Shown here: piece after piece, positions 58,801 to 64,000 of the stretch | Numbering within the stretch: the first letter of the stretch is position 1 | How the letters are laid out: the number at the start of each line of letters is the position of its first letter | NCBI RefSeq assembly: GCF_024171645.1 | Contig: NZ_JALKAC010000002.1 | Location: 124,001 to 188,000 of the forward strand | Direction: 5' to 3' | Length of the DNA: 64,000 nt | Origin: Flavobacterium sp. HSC-32F16 | GTDB lineage: Bacteria; Bacteroidota; Bacteroidia; Flavobacteriales; Flavobacteriaceae | The notes under the pieces: generated by a model | Seen by the model: the letters and a program-made list of their open reading frames with translations, nothing else | Database searches by the model: none | What the model was told of the DNA's origin: nothing | Translations under genes and position numbers: made by a program

Positions 58801-61800
58801 AAGATCCTGTACCTGATGCCGGATAAACATTTGATCCTATCGCAGTATAACTTGTTCCGCCATTAGAAGAAACTTCATAAGTATAACCTGGAGTACCATT
58901 TTGAGGTGTAATTGTAATTTGAGCGTTAGGTGAATTTGTACAATCTAAAGTTTTAGTAACGTCAGCACTTGCTGTCATTTCTGCCCCTATTACAATATTT
59001 GTAATTGGTGCAGCGTTACAACCATTTGCGTCTTTAACATTAATAGTATGTGTACCAGTACCAACATTTTCAAACTTCTCAGAAGCTTGGAATGGCTGAC
59101 CGTCTAAACTATATGAAAAAGGTGCTTTTCCGCCGCTTACACTAACTACTAATGTAGCTTTATTACCTGCATCATAACATAAATCTGAAGCCGTTACATT
59201 TATAGTGGCTGTTGGCGCAACTGCTCCAACAACACTTACGGCATCAGAAGCTGATGAAGAACAATCTCCAGAGTCTTTTGCTACTACTACAAAGTTACCT
59301 ACAGTATTTAATGGCAGATGGAAAGTATCTTCAGACTGAAATGCAATTACAATTGTTCCGTCTGGTCTTTCTAACTGATATTGGTAATTTGGTTTTCCGC
59401 CACTTGCAGAAGCTTTTATTACAGCTCCGTCTATACAAGTTGGCTGTATCGTTACATTAGCTACTGCTGTAATTGCAACAGGAGCAGTCACACTTCTTGT
59501 ATAAGTAACCGCACATTTTCCAGTTGTATCATACTGAACAATTACAGTATAATTTCCTGCATTTAAATTTTCTAAAACAAGAGGAGAAGCTGTTGAATTT
59601 TGTACTGCACCTCCATTTACTATATAATAATAACCAGTTGCTGTATTAAAATTATCAACAGGAATAGTGATTTTACCATCTGCTTTATCAATACAGCTCA
59701 AATTGTCAACGATAGGAGTATCAGCTTTGAAACCTTTATTATCTTCTACAATTACTTTAAATTCTTTTTCTGCATCACAAGTTTCAGGAATCTGGCGTAC
59801 CCAGATATCATCAATCAATACGTCGTTACCGTTAAATTCGTTACTATAAGATCTAATAACAAAACTTAAATTATTGAATGCACCAGGATTTAATGACAAT
59901 TCTTTATATTCCCATTGCTCTGTTTTTGGAACTCTCCAAGGGTTTGAAGTGTCTGTAGTCGCAACAATAGTTTCTGTACCACCAACTCCATTCAAGTTGT
60001 TAACTAATTGAATAGTTAATTTTGGGTCATCGTGAGAAGTTGATGTTTTTACAATAAGGTTTTCTGCCCATAACGAGATAATTACTGGTTGATTTACAAT
60101 AACATCACGAATTGGTTTACTATATAAGATTCCTCCAATACCTGCAGTACCTCCAACATTTACACATAAAAATCTTCCAAACGCATTTGTCGGTACTGTA
60201 TGATCTTTCGCTACTATCCATGAATCATTAAACCTAGTTCTAATAGAACTTGCTACTGCATATTCACCATCATTGATCCATTCATCTCTATTACATTTAT
60301 AATCCGGAGCTAAGTGTGTTGATGTTTCATCTTCAAAACAATAAGCTGGATTAATTCCAGGAGTAGTCGTATAAGAACCTATTCCAAAATCCTCTCTTAA
60401 TAAGTTACTATATGTAGGAACTGTAGTTACTTTATAAGCAACCTTAATAGTATGAGTTCCAGAAGGAATATTTGTAAATACATTATTAGTTATAGGTGTA
60501 TTAGGTGTTCCATCAATATAATACTCATAAGTATAATTTGTATTTTGAGGATTTCTTACTGTTACTGTACTAGAAGCTTTACCATCACATCCATAAACCG
60601 TAATAGGATCATCAATTGTTGGATCTGCTGGTTTAGGGTCTAAAATAATCTTATCTGTTATTGTAAAAATACATCCTACATTATCTCTAACTCTTAAAAT
60701 GTAACCTATAGAATTTGGAAGAACATCTGCCTCATTTACATTTACCCATCCTTTACCATCTCCAAAATCATACTGATAAGGTGGGATTCCTCCTTCAACA
60801 TTATTAATTCTTAATTTTCCTCCTTGGTTATCACCATTGGCATCTGGCAGACTACAACCTGCCAATGCAGCTACACCTCCTGATGCAGTAAGTGCCGAAG
60901 CCGGACCAGTAATCGTTACATTAACTGTATCACTATAACAATGTTTTTGTACCTGAGCATTATTAACAGTATAGTTTACACTATATCTTACTTTAACTTT
61001 ATAATTACCAGGACCTAAATTAGAAAAAATAGGGTTTGATGAATAACTAAGTCCATCATTAATACTATAAGCCATAATGTTTCCATTCGCTACAATATTT
61101 TCAATTCTAATTGAAGATGTTCCATCATAACAAGCACTGCTTGTATGATTTACATCAAATGTAGGTTTTGAAACTTCTGGAATTGTAATAGATGTAGTTG
61201 CTGAACAACCTGCATCATCAACTACTTTAATATCGTACGTACCCGGTTGTGTTATTGTAACTGGATTTGCAAGAACACGAGTTGGTGATCCATTTATAAA
61301 ATAAGCATAAGGAGATTTTCCTCCAGATGCCGATAATAACATTTTACCCTCGCTGCAAGCTGTTAAAGGTTCTTGTAATGTTACAAATGCTTTTAACTGA
61401 CTTGATGGTGCATTTATTCTAAAATAATATGAAACATCACATTTTGGAGCAGGAGTTTGATTTATAGGACTGCTGGTAACTCTAATTCTATAATTTCTAC
61501 CATAAGTACCAGAAGCCAAAGATGAAAAAGTATAATCTAGGTTTGTTACTGGACCTTCTGTTTTCTCGATCTGTCCTGACTCTTCATTATAAAGATATAC
61601 ATAATATGGTCCTTCATAATTTTGTACTCCTACACTTGCACTTCCTAAATCAGTACTACATACTGGATCTGTCTTTTTACCATCTAAAGACATATTTAAT
61701 CGTCTAATTAGAATATTTGGTATTTTGAAAATACATGGAGTAGCTGTTACACCTTTTTGTTTAATAAAAACGGTATATGCATCTGGGTTGTAAATAGGGA

Positions 61801-64000
61801 AAGTATTACTATCCTGCCATTCCCAATCGCTGATTGTAGCGTTTGGATCTGTTTTAATAGCATATTGATAATCAGATGGAACGTCACGTACAGTAATACT
61901 TCCGCTATTTCCACAAAGCATATCAACATGTTCTTCTTTAGGCGCTAATGGGTTAGTAAAGACATTAAAATAAAAACGGTTAAAACAGCTTCCCGAATAA
62001 TTAATTGTTAAACGGTATTGTCCCGCGTCTTTAGCAGTAAAGTCTGGTCCAGTTCCAACCGGAAGCCATCTACATTCTGCTTTTTCGTTAGCACAATTTT
62101 CATTTGATGGTGCTGTACAACTTGCTGTGTCTAATTTCTCCCAAACAATATTAGAACTGTCGTTAATTCCTGTTTGAAGTAATCGTGAAGCATTTGCACC
62201 ACAAAGAATTATTTTAGGCAGTTTTTTACCATCATTCGGACAGGTTACAATTTGATCAGCATCCTTAAGTATAGGATTTTCTGCTGTTTCACCAAATCTT
62301 ACAACAGTAAATTCCTCGAAGATAGATCTACAAGGTGCCGGAGCCAAATTATATACATAATAAACTCCAGGATCTTTAACTGTTAGAGTCTGTCCTCTTC
62401 CTATCTCTTTTGTTCTTTCCTTATCGCTATACCATATATAAGTTGAATAACCTGCAGCTGCTGTAATAGTAGTAGTTTCGGTACACAAAGTACGTCTTCT
62501 GTTATATTGACAGCCATCAACACCAACTAAAAAGTTAGTGGCTTTAGGTACCAGAATACAACCCGTGTTAGTATCAACACTTGGATCATCGGTAATTGTG
62601 AAAGAAGTATTTTGAGTTCCTTTATAGGTAGCATAGGCCGAGTTATCAATACTGTTTGAACAAGCTTCATCAAGCATTGTACAATCAGGAATTACCTGAA
62701 CCTTAAATTTTATTGTTTTCTCAGATAAACCAACCTTAACTAAATCATTTCTTACGTTAAAAACAATGTTTCTTGTAGCAGGATCCCAGCTCTTTACTGT
62801 TACACCGTCTGGTAATGGCAATAAATCAGTTGGATAATTAAAAATAATATTTATTGGCATTTGATCACGAATAGTAAACGACGTAGCATCATCATTACCT
62901 GTGTTTCTAAAACCAATTTCATAATTCAACTGCTGACCTAATGTTACACTTTGTCCACCAATATTATCTCCTTTTGCATTTCTTACAATTTTTGTAAGTA
63001 CAATTTTAGGCTCAATAATTTCTACAGCCAGTGCATTAAAAAACATATAATACGAATCTGACGAGGTACTGATTCTAAGCGTAGCATTTGTCTCGTTATT
63101 TTGTATTATATTATTTCCGTCATTTTTAATTTTTACGACCCCGGCATCATACCCTAATGTATTTGTACTAGAAGGTGTACGACCGGAAAGAATAACATCT
63201 CCATCTGATATCGAACTATTAAAAAAGTTTGGTACATCAGGCGTACCCGGGTTCCATCTTGAAGGAGGTGTACCTGGTGTAATTGGACGTACCAGTGAAG
63301 ATATGGCTTCCCAATTAGTTGATTTTCCTCCCTTAATTTCTAAACCATCACCTTCTAAGGCATTATCACCTTCTAAGGCACTAAATGCTAATTTTACGTT
63401 TACGTTTCCATCAGGGTTTGTTCTAAAACCTGAAATTGGAATGTCTAAAGGCGCATCACTATTTCTAATAATACTAAAACCATCAAAACTGGTAATATAT
63501 TTACTTGGAAGTTTAGGATCTTTATAAATTACATAAATAGTCCATCCCGCAGAGTTTCCTCCTGGACGAAATTCTCCCTCGGAACAAATCAAATCAGCTA
63601 CGGTATACACACCTTGCCCTGCGCTTTTTACTTCGGTTGTAATTTCTTTAAAGCAAGCATATGGTTTTGACGCATAGGCATTATTAACGCCAGATCCTCC
63701 TTCATCCCAAATTACATCTCCTGTAAGGGCTTTATAAGCACCTCCGGCAGATGTTTTTAATCTAATTTGATTGATCTTACTTCTATCAGTACCCTGATAG
63801 GTTCCTGACCAATACAAAGCGGCATAAACAATTTCAAAACAATCTCTACTCGCTTGTGGAATTGTTAATGTTGCCGAACTTGAATTGAAGCTGGTCTCAG
63901 TGTCAATGTCGATATATTTCATGTTGAAATTATCGTTCACTGTACTACTGCTGCCAGTTGAATTGTAAGGATCATTCGGACGTCTATTTCCGCTATCTCT
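46526..64000 (-). CDS. sprB: Giant SprB-like gliding-motility adhesin, N-terminus beyond the window
   Basis: The frame is open from the right edge to 46526: at least 5824 residues, against 6497 for SprB of F. johnsoniae, so several hundred are outside. The visible N-terminal region contains a beta-rich non-repeat part and a DUF11-like segment (QQLNYEIGFRNTGNDDATSF). Then come about 55 SprB repeats of 80-90 residues, each with a Cys near the start and a D.xGC near the end. A T9SS type B C-terminal domain (IFDRYGRVIAKYHYGQKWDG...GREFVGHFTLYR) ends it. sprF follows. The protein would be carried on the cell surface by the gliding machinery. Confidence 0.92.
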   Translation of the reverse strand, partial: RDSGNRRPNDPYNSTGSSSTVNDNFNMKYIDIDTETSFNSSSATLTIPQASRDCFEIVYAALYWSGTYQGTDRSKINQIRLKTSAGGAYKALTGDVIWDEGGSGVNNAYASKPYACFKEITTEVKSAGQGVYTVADLICSEGEFRPGGNSAGWTIYVIYKDPKLPSKYITSFDGFSIIRNSDAPLDIPISGFRTNPDGNVNVKLAFSALEGDNALEGDGLEIKGGKSTNWEAISSLVRPITPGTPPSRWNPGTPDVPNFFNSSISDGDVILSGRTPSSTNTLGYDAGVVKIKNDGNNIIQNNETNATLRISTSSDSYYMFFNALAVEIIEPKIVLTKIVRNAKGDNIGGQSVTLGQQLNYEIGFRNTGNDDATSFTIRDQMPINIIFNYPTDLLPLPDGVTVKSWDPATRNIVFNVRNDLVKVGLSEKTIKFKVQVIPDCTMLDEACSNSIDNSAYATYKGTQNTSFTITDDPSVDTNTGCILVPKATNFLVGVDGCQYNRRRTLCTETTTITAAAGYSTYIWYSDKERTKEIGRGQTLTVKDPGVYYVYNLAPAPCRSIFEEFTVVRFGETAENPILKDADQIVTCPNDGKKLPKIILCGANASRLLQTGINDSSNIVWEKLDTASCTAPSNENCANEKAECRWLPVGTGPDFTAKDAGQYRLTINYSGSCFNRFYFNVFTNPLAPKEEHVDMLCGNSGSITVRDVPSDYQYAIKTDPNATISDWEWQDSNTFPIYNPDAYTVFIKQKGVTATPCIFKIPNILIRRLNMSLDGKKTDPVCSTDLGSASVGVQNYEGPYYVYLYNEESGQIEKTEGPVTNLDYTFSSLASGTYGRNYRIRVTSSPINQTPAPKCDVSYYFRINAPSSQLKAFVTLQEPLTACSEGKMLLSASGGKSPYAYFINGSPTRVLANPVTITQPGTYDIKVVDDAGCSATTSITIPEVSKPTFDVNHTSSACYDGTSSIRIENIVANGNIMAYSINDGLSYSSNPIFSNLGPGNYKVKVRYSVNYTVNNAQVQKHCYSDTVNVTITGPASALTASGGVAALAGCSLPDANGDNQGGKLRINNVEGGIPPYQYDFGDGKGWVNVNEADVLPNSIGYILRVRDNVGCIFTITDKIILDPKPADPTIDDPITVYGCDGKASSTVTVRNPQNTNYTYEYYIDGTPNTPITNNVFTNIPSGTHTIKVAYKVTTVPTYSNLLREDFGIGSYTTTPGINPAYCFEDETSTHLAPDYKCNRDEWINDGEYAVASSIRTRFNDSWIVAKDHTVPTNAFGRFLCVNVGGTAGIGGILYSKPIRDVIVNQPVIISLWAENLIVKTSTSHDDPKLTIQLVNNLNGVGGTETIVATTDTSNPWRVPKTEQWEYKELSLNPGAFNNLSFVIRSYSNEFNGNDVLIDDIWVRQIPETCDAEKEFKVIVEDNKGFKADTPIVDNLSCIDKADGKITIPVDNFNTATGYYYIVNGGAVQNSTASPLVLENLNAGNYTVIVQYDTTGKCAVTYTRSVTAPVAITAVANVTIQPTCIDGAVIKASASGGKPNYQYQLERPDGTIVIAFQSEDTFHLPLNTVGNFVVVAKDSGDCSSSASDAVSVVGAVAPTATINVTASDLCYDAGNKATLVVSVSGGKAPFSYSLDGQPFQASEKFENVGTGTHTINVKDANGCNAAPITNIVIGAEMTASADVTKTLDCTNSPNAQITITPQNGTPGYTYEVSSNGGTSYTAIGSNVYPASGTGSYIFRVTDSKGCKAVTTAVVVDAKLEPTASDSSVNPKCHNESNGSFTVIAAGGNGAPYTYSFNGSTTFGTSATLSGLAAGSYTYQVKDAKGCVSPVYNVSLANPTQVVASASFPANTTCSTSTVITVTGAGGAGGFTYSFGAGNTSYNATNTLTVTNTNAAQTITYSVRDSKGCTDTRTITVPAFNPPTALNLSTPAAITCNATSTSITLTTTGGIAPYTYTITAGPVSGTQTGNSATFNNLTPGSYSFSVTDQRGCSATASRTIGNAATVTASAGKTDELCAGANNGTATFSVSTSNFNYTITPASGTANKVGNVVTVTGLAPGTYTFVATDTNTGCSSAPVDAVIGSATTISFTAAGSKINCSTTVSTITITGLSGGSGGYSYAYAAAPSTVPTTGYGSSLQVDTAILTTSIDVYVKDSNGCFVKRPVTIAAENVPQINTPAAQCYTGTPINILITGTYTGTPSYSINGTNFVSTNNFSLTPGTYTLYLKDGFGCPATTTYVVPEQLTIKTDVVPDTSCTPNTTISLSSTGGTGTVTYQVSYNGGAFAPSANPYVATAAGTYQFRVTDSKTPAPACSTLSSIINVTLKSTVLTINTSKVDVKCNGAFTGSILVTPTSGKAPYTYSITKTTAPFTNYTVNNPSGLSAGTYNIVVTDDLGCTSPATTSVTITEPTLLTASANVAAFTCNTSNTKESKDVVVTASGGTGPYTYSFNGGSYDVSNTHTVTDNGTTQTVRYTVKDNNGCTIAEQTITINPLVLPKISNVAVTPIYCDPVASRTSTATITLSAGTGTYTIFSGPMSNTSGVTTGIFTGLTAGDYVFRVTSASGCYDDFSKNIPAVVSIKATAAKLNDAYCYLGTTGSIKYDVSDFTSTYSYSVNGAAVGTNLTNASFVLPNLGQGTYVVVFTDDTTLCSVSTSITINQPASSVSAVVAQVNANCNTTTSKVTVTASGGTPDYKYAYMQNNAVPADTDYVSSPSADLNPTTNTQWDIWVKDANGCTTKVDVTITKDPVPSLSAVVANQCTASGSNFQIVATATSGVAPYTYTINTGVAPSPANTFTVAAGTYTITVKDANGCPATTVVTVNDPLSAEATLYKDITCDLPAQARIDIEVFGGKAPFKYRVKIGAGVYSGPPIAFTGNSFSYNPTSLLGNTYEFEISDSNGVVCTAFTKVITTTTPATVTASAAKTDPTCNGFDDGSVSITATAGVSPFQYSFNGGPFDTKSVYGGLTAGIYSYQVRDAKGCVSASQNVTLFDPVKINADVIPSIIECNDNIPGSITVNITAGGVAPFTYTVYNNAFVQAMPPVVTSATSVTFGGDPLFPTLLTYGDYYVTIVDSKGCEFKSVKTRIETNPYIEATGVASSGTCVSGASVTINVLTAAYPVTYAIFGQPLTAYGPTTDPSHTFNGLDHGTTYQFQVIDNGGCFTVVEVTTPPSPSSIALDPIVKADVLCFGDSSGRIDFTVRNYGAAVTEIRYEVRDELTNVLIPTKSGALTGLTGAAASGTVTGLKAGNYTLYLKEFDGTECNVSQKFQITQPVQGLTSSVQSMKNANCDNPAQVTLRTTGGTGPYTYAYAVDPAIPSVFASGNVLNLDPGAAGTDLVWNIIVKDINNCTFPLQVTIVKDPSPVISLSVVNKCVAEDAYTVRVTQTTAGTGAYSIGVDSNASFTSIPGLPYNVTGLHSGSHIIYIKDANGCIDSETITIDAPLKVLPEITRLPDCTVNNGTITLTPSGGSGAYTYTIAPMNAGISITGNVISGLSDGTYTVTMTDNSNTDNTGVACSTTAEITLSRGIPVTFDAEVVDVACKGDYTGSIKVNLLPGNTDIPYTYAIAPVAGTQTGNVFSNLPAGNYTITVTSKRLCSLQLPFTVGEPTNDLTAIPSVSQYTCSTGGDTPDAAVVTVIPSGGTAPYKYNFDGGTNYYDAAALSVPYDVIKSAAPQIINYYVIDKNGCKTNGTATVDPFVKLTDINFSLTVAPTCPLNEATITLAAVGGNTPITKYEMVSPTSIDNGNAAVFANIQPGVNYIFRVTDSKGCSIERPYKLDPIAPIDIIRTASTNVSCNTVNGIDNNGTATFTVSDFSVAGYTVAVTSTPAGLAFNTPTIAANIVTVTGLVQGSYTVTVTDNTTNCTKSANVTITMPAPIVITASATKVYCTNVDSQITVTGVTGGTSPYTYAVVKTGDPAPTTFAYDINTPFTATTGLVDLSWEVYVKDANGCIAGPQNVMVTYDAPPILNMPVQQCFVGADLTVDLDALSTTYNGVKSFTINGLPTASVATFTADGTYTLKVIDDNGCEDTKVFVIQKQLTAGATLIKDLYCATPVNATIDVKIKGGVGTYTYQMYFNGNPSGLPTSTPGDFTVSVAADGDYYFVITDSNTPACTVTTNTEKVNVPEKPEGTETHIDLKCNGDSDGSLTITPSKGVGPYTFAITPNINITGNTSGIYTDLIAGNYSVVVTDSKGCISDAIPVVIIAPADLRATHEVLPNTNCSNQRVIEVTALGGTQTAAGGYYYNFNNLGYNTDNTFTVVDATGPQTVTYTVKDANGCEFTSPVTITINPLNKPTALAFTTTPITCASGNSSDVSVTATNGVGQLIFEITEFNGAAPAVPYTPVTVTDNTFAAIFNGLPFGTYTFKVTDSNRCEFSDSLTIKDVVRVNATNIASDMSCFSTTDGKITYTVSGYAGTYTYTITKDGAPFVASTTTSDAEVTITNLDFGDYEISIFDNTTSCTTTSLGTVVRPSLVIVSEISNVNANCKTGGIVEVAGSGGNPGYLYSFVSTLTPGVFTADAKRELTAGTWYVYAQDINGCISAPITVTVGTDPLPANFTANVIAHCADAITGEYEIVVDDSAAIGMAPFTYSIGGAFQSSKSFFVKVAKSYDLVVRDKFGCETTFPTAVTIYQPLELEYKVLDQPTCADFDGRISVSAKGGTGSYSYSIDGGTPITAAPFEFAGLKSGLHKLELVDTNTNCSVTVDVVLEEATLITGFDAVSTPVTCFGDTNGTIVASIAPASPGVNDNPVYQYSINGGTRQDSGVFTGLAAGPYTVEVFSGRECTDSKVVTVDGPDPIVVQDPVVVQYLCTAAGNTNNFATITVSGVTGGSEDYANYNYEFIKNGVRVYYGPRNVYTQTDYTGGSFTINVYDTNGCVGSNAGTWIINPFIRLDKINVRVDDAITCPTKENITVTVAAIGGTPTNLEYSIAYSSGAVVPGNAANINGVFTNLGIGEYIITVLNKDTGCSIQKVHNVFDPNTFSIKAVAVNGEICFGANDGSVDLTFVDNQIIPNDEAGIFDYVVTGPLPSTATVIATRSASAGPERVSNLIAGLYKVVATLVGAPACTVETLFTIAQPNEALVATSTKADITCIAGNGDGEISVSATGGWDGSYQYELVRNNTEIIEPYSSKNLFTNLKEGVYTINVKDSKGCTAVTTQTLIIPIPISAAASANVTTLPCFGDKSGIVTVTPPTGGQGSNYMYTLNILSENPVISSGPFTNPVFSGLGAGRYSVTITDGFSCEFTTNEVVINEPAIVKAFLVESRPQTCQTLTQLTLSAEGGTGPYSYSTDGITFTGSFAASVPFEVPVGSHRYFVRDLNGCISVASNIVTINPLVPLDLKVDVSSAVVKCTGEATAVIVAEAVGGLGHYSYTLLNGTGGQVRPAQDNGIFADLPIGTYRVVVESVDCSDRSDLISITEPNAALAAQFIPTNVTCFGENNGKLQIIASGGTGIIKYAISPNMNQFDTKVIFEKLAPGDYQAIAQDQNGCFVLYDFTITQPNPVIVKEVPNSMIPEVCKDDKDGAFSIEISGGTAPYRVSLDNAAGPFTQGGPTQTIFDFTNLVGGKHTVYVRDAENCTTEFVENMPLPVVLNPTAEVTYDCVNNAQANMVVITVDSSITNPADVDYSLDGSGTYQPSNVFTNVAVGRHFVVARHTNGCEVPTAYFDVIGHDPLVLTLAEEKGIWNVITASAAGGGGEYVYSIDGVNFSSETKFKIYKTGTYTITVRDKNGCTDTKDYYIKYVDVCLDNYFTPAGSINTTWGPGCTNIYNNLTFSIFDRYGRVIAKYHYGQKWDGKYNGEDLPSGDYWYVLKLNDENDGREFVGHFTLYR
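46800..58692 (-). repeat. Seven-module super-repeat array in sprB
   Basis: Modules can be sorted by position-specific marks into A-G. The first Cys of each A module (C-x-G-x-x-x-G-S/T) lies at 58692, 56991, 55227, 53391, 51597, 49836 and 48477. The spacings are 567, 588, 612, 598, 587 and 453 residues, all in frame. B modules end INPL/DPF; D modules have G-x-I/A-x-F/Y-x-V after Cys and a TDxTxxC end; E modules carry YAYA; F modules start near QC or NKC; G modules end DSxTPAC-like. The sixth cycle keeps only A-E; the last has A-G. Coordinates of module edges are approximate. Confidence 0.8.
59785..60410 (-). other. Inserted non-repeat domain in sprB
   Basis: A SprB module beginning with ITVYGCDGKASSTVTVRNP is interrupted after HTIKVAYKVTTVPTYSN by about 208 residues starting LLREDFGIGSY and ending VLIDDIWVRQIPET, after which the module resumes at CDAEKEFKVIVEDNKGF. 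The insert is beta-rich, with paired Cys (NPAYCFEDE, DYKCNRDEW) and a jelly-roll-like end (WEYKELSLNPGAFNNLSFVI), so a carbohydrate-binding role is plausible but unproven. Confidence 0.75.

Noticed and set aside
47006..61948. Many open frames on the plus strand opposite sprB
   Set aside because: They are shadows of repeated Thr/Tyr/Val-rich codons, with no start context or domain.
63938..63940. GTG as the start of sprB
   Set aside because: The frame stays open for 20 more codons to the window edge, and the protein lacks a signal there; it is internal.
1..64000. Prophage, integrative element or transposase
   Set aside because: No integrase, transposase or tRNA-border was found; only intergenic palindromic repeats.

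Overview
The window looks like a chromosomal piece of a Flavobacterium close to F. johnsoniae. The DNA is AT-rich. Promoters with the Bacteroidetes TAnnTTTG -7 element recur. Lipoprotein and Sec signals are typical of the phylum. The right end carries a giant SprB-type gliding adhesin with a type IX secretion (T9SS) sorting domain, followed by sprF. I see no rRNA, tRNA, CRISPR array, prophage or intact insertion sequence.

Left part (1-4.7 kb), metal homeostasis: a COG0523 GTPase (cut by the window edge) and a MerC-like membrane protein diverge from a Fur-family regulator, probably Zur. The intergenic region holds two near-identical 15-bp palindromes that sit on the promoter elements. Next come a manganese/iron Nramp transporter fused to a universal stress domain, preceded by a DtxR/MntR-type palindrome, and the mntR gene itself.

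Middle part (4.9-30.4 kb): small cytoplasmic genes (DinB-like, crotonase, NtrY-like kinase) lead into a heme-biosynthesis neighbourhood. hemJ and hemH lie on the minus strand; hemA, hemC, hemD, hemE and hemF lie on the plus strand; hemB is about 5 kb further on. Only hemL and a second coproporphyrinogen oxidase type are not seen. Between hemH and hemA are a lipoprotein, an AraC regulator, a small membrane protein, and a lipoprotein that reads like an exported truncated haemoglobin. Several long inverted repeats of different families sit between the hem genes. Then follow a DUF4421 barrel protein, class I aldolase, two linked uncharacterised exported proteins, a c-type cytochrome, an M13 peptidase and an SCO protein.

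Right-middle part (30.4-45.3 kb): feoA-feoB plus a 40-residue Cys-rich Feo membrane peptide, two DUF4349 proteins (one with a likely signal-peptide frameshift), an HD hydrolase, plsC with an acyl-ACP desaturase, rnpA, a C-terminal processing protease, an OmpA protein, a truncated GNAT remnant, a DUF4837 lipoprotein, a LysM lytic transglycosylase and pgk.

Right end (45.5-64 kb): sprF and at least 5824 residues of SprB, transcribed leftward. The repeats of this adhesin are not a simple tandem array. They follow a seven-module cycle (about 590 residues) repeated five times without loss, then once as a five-module cycle and once more as a full final cycle. Upstream, one module is interrupted by a foreign-looking domain of about 210 residues. 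This higher-order organisation is the most striking feature of the window.
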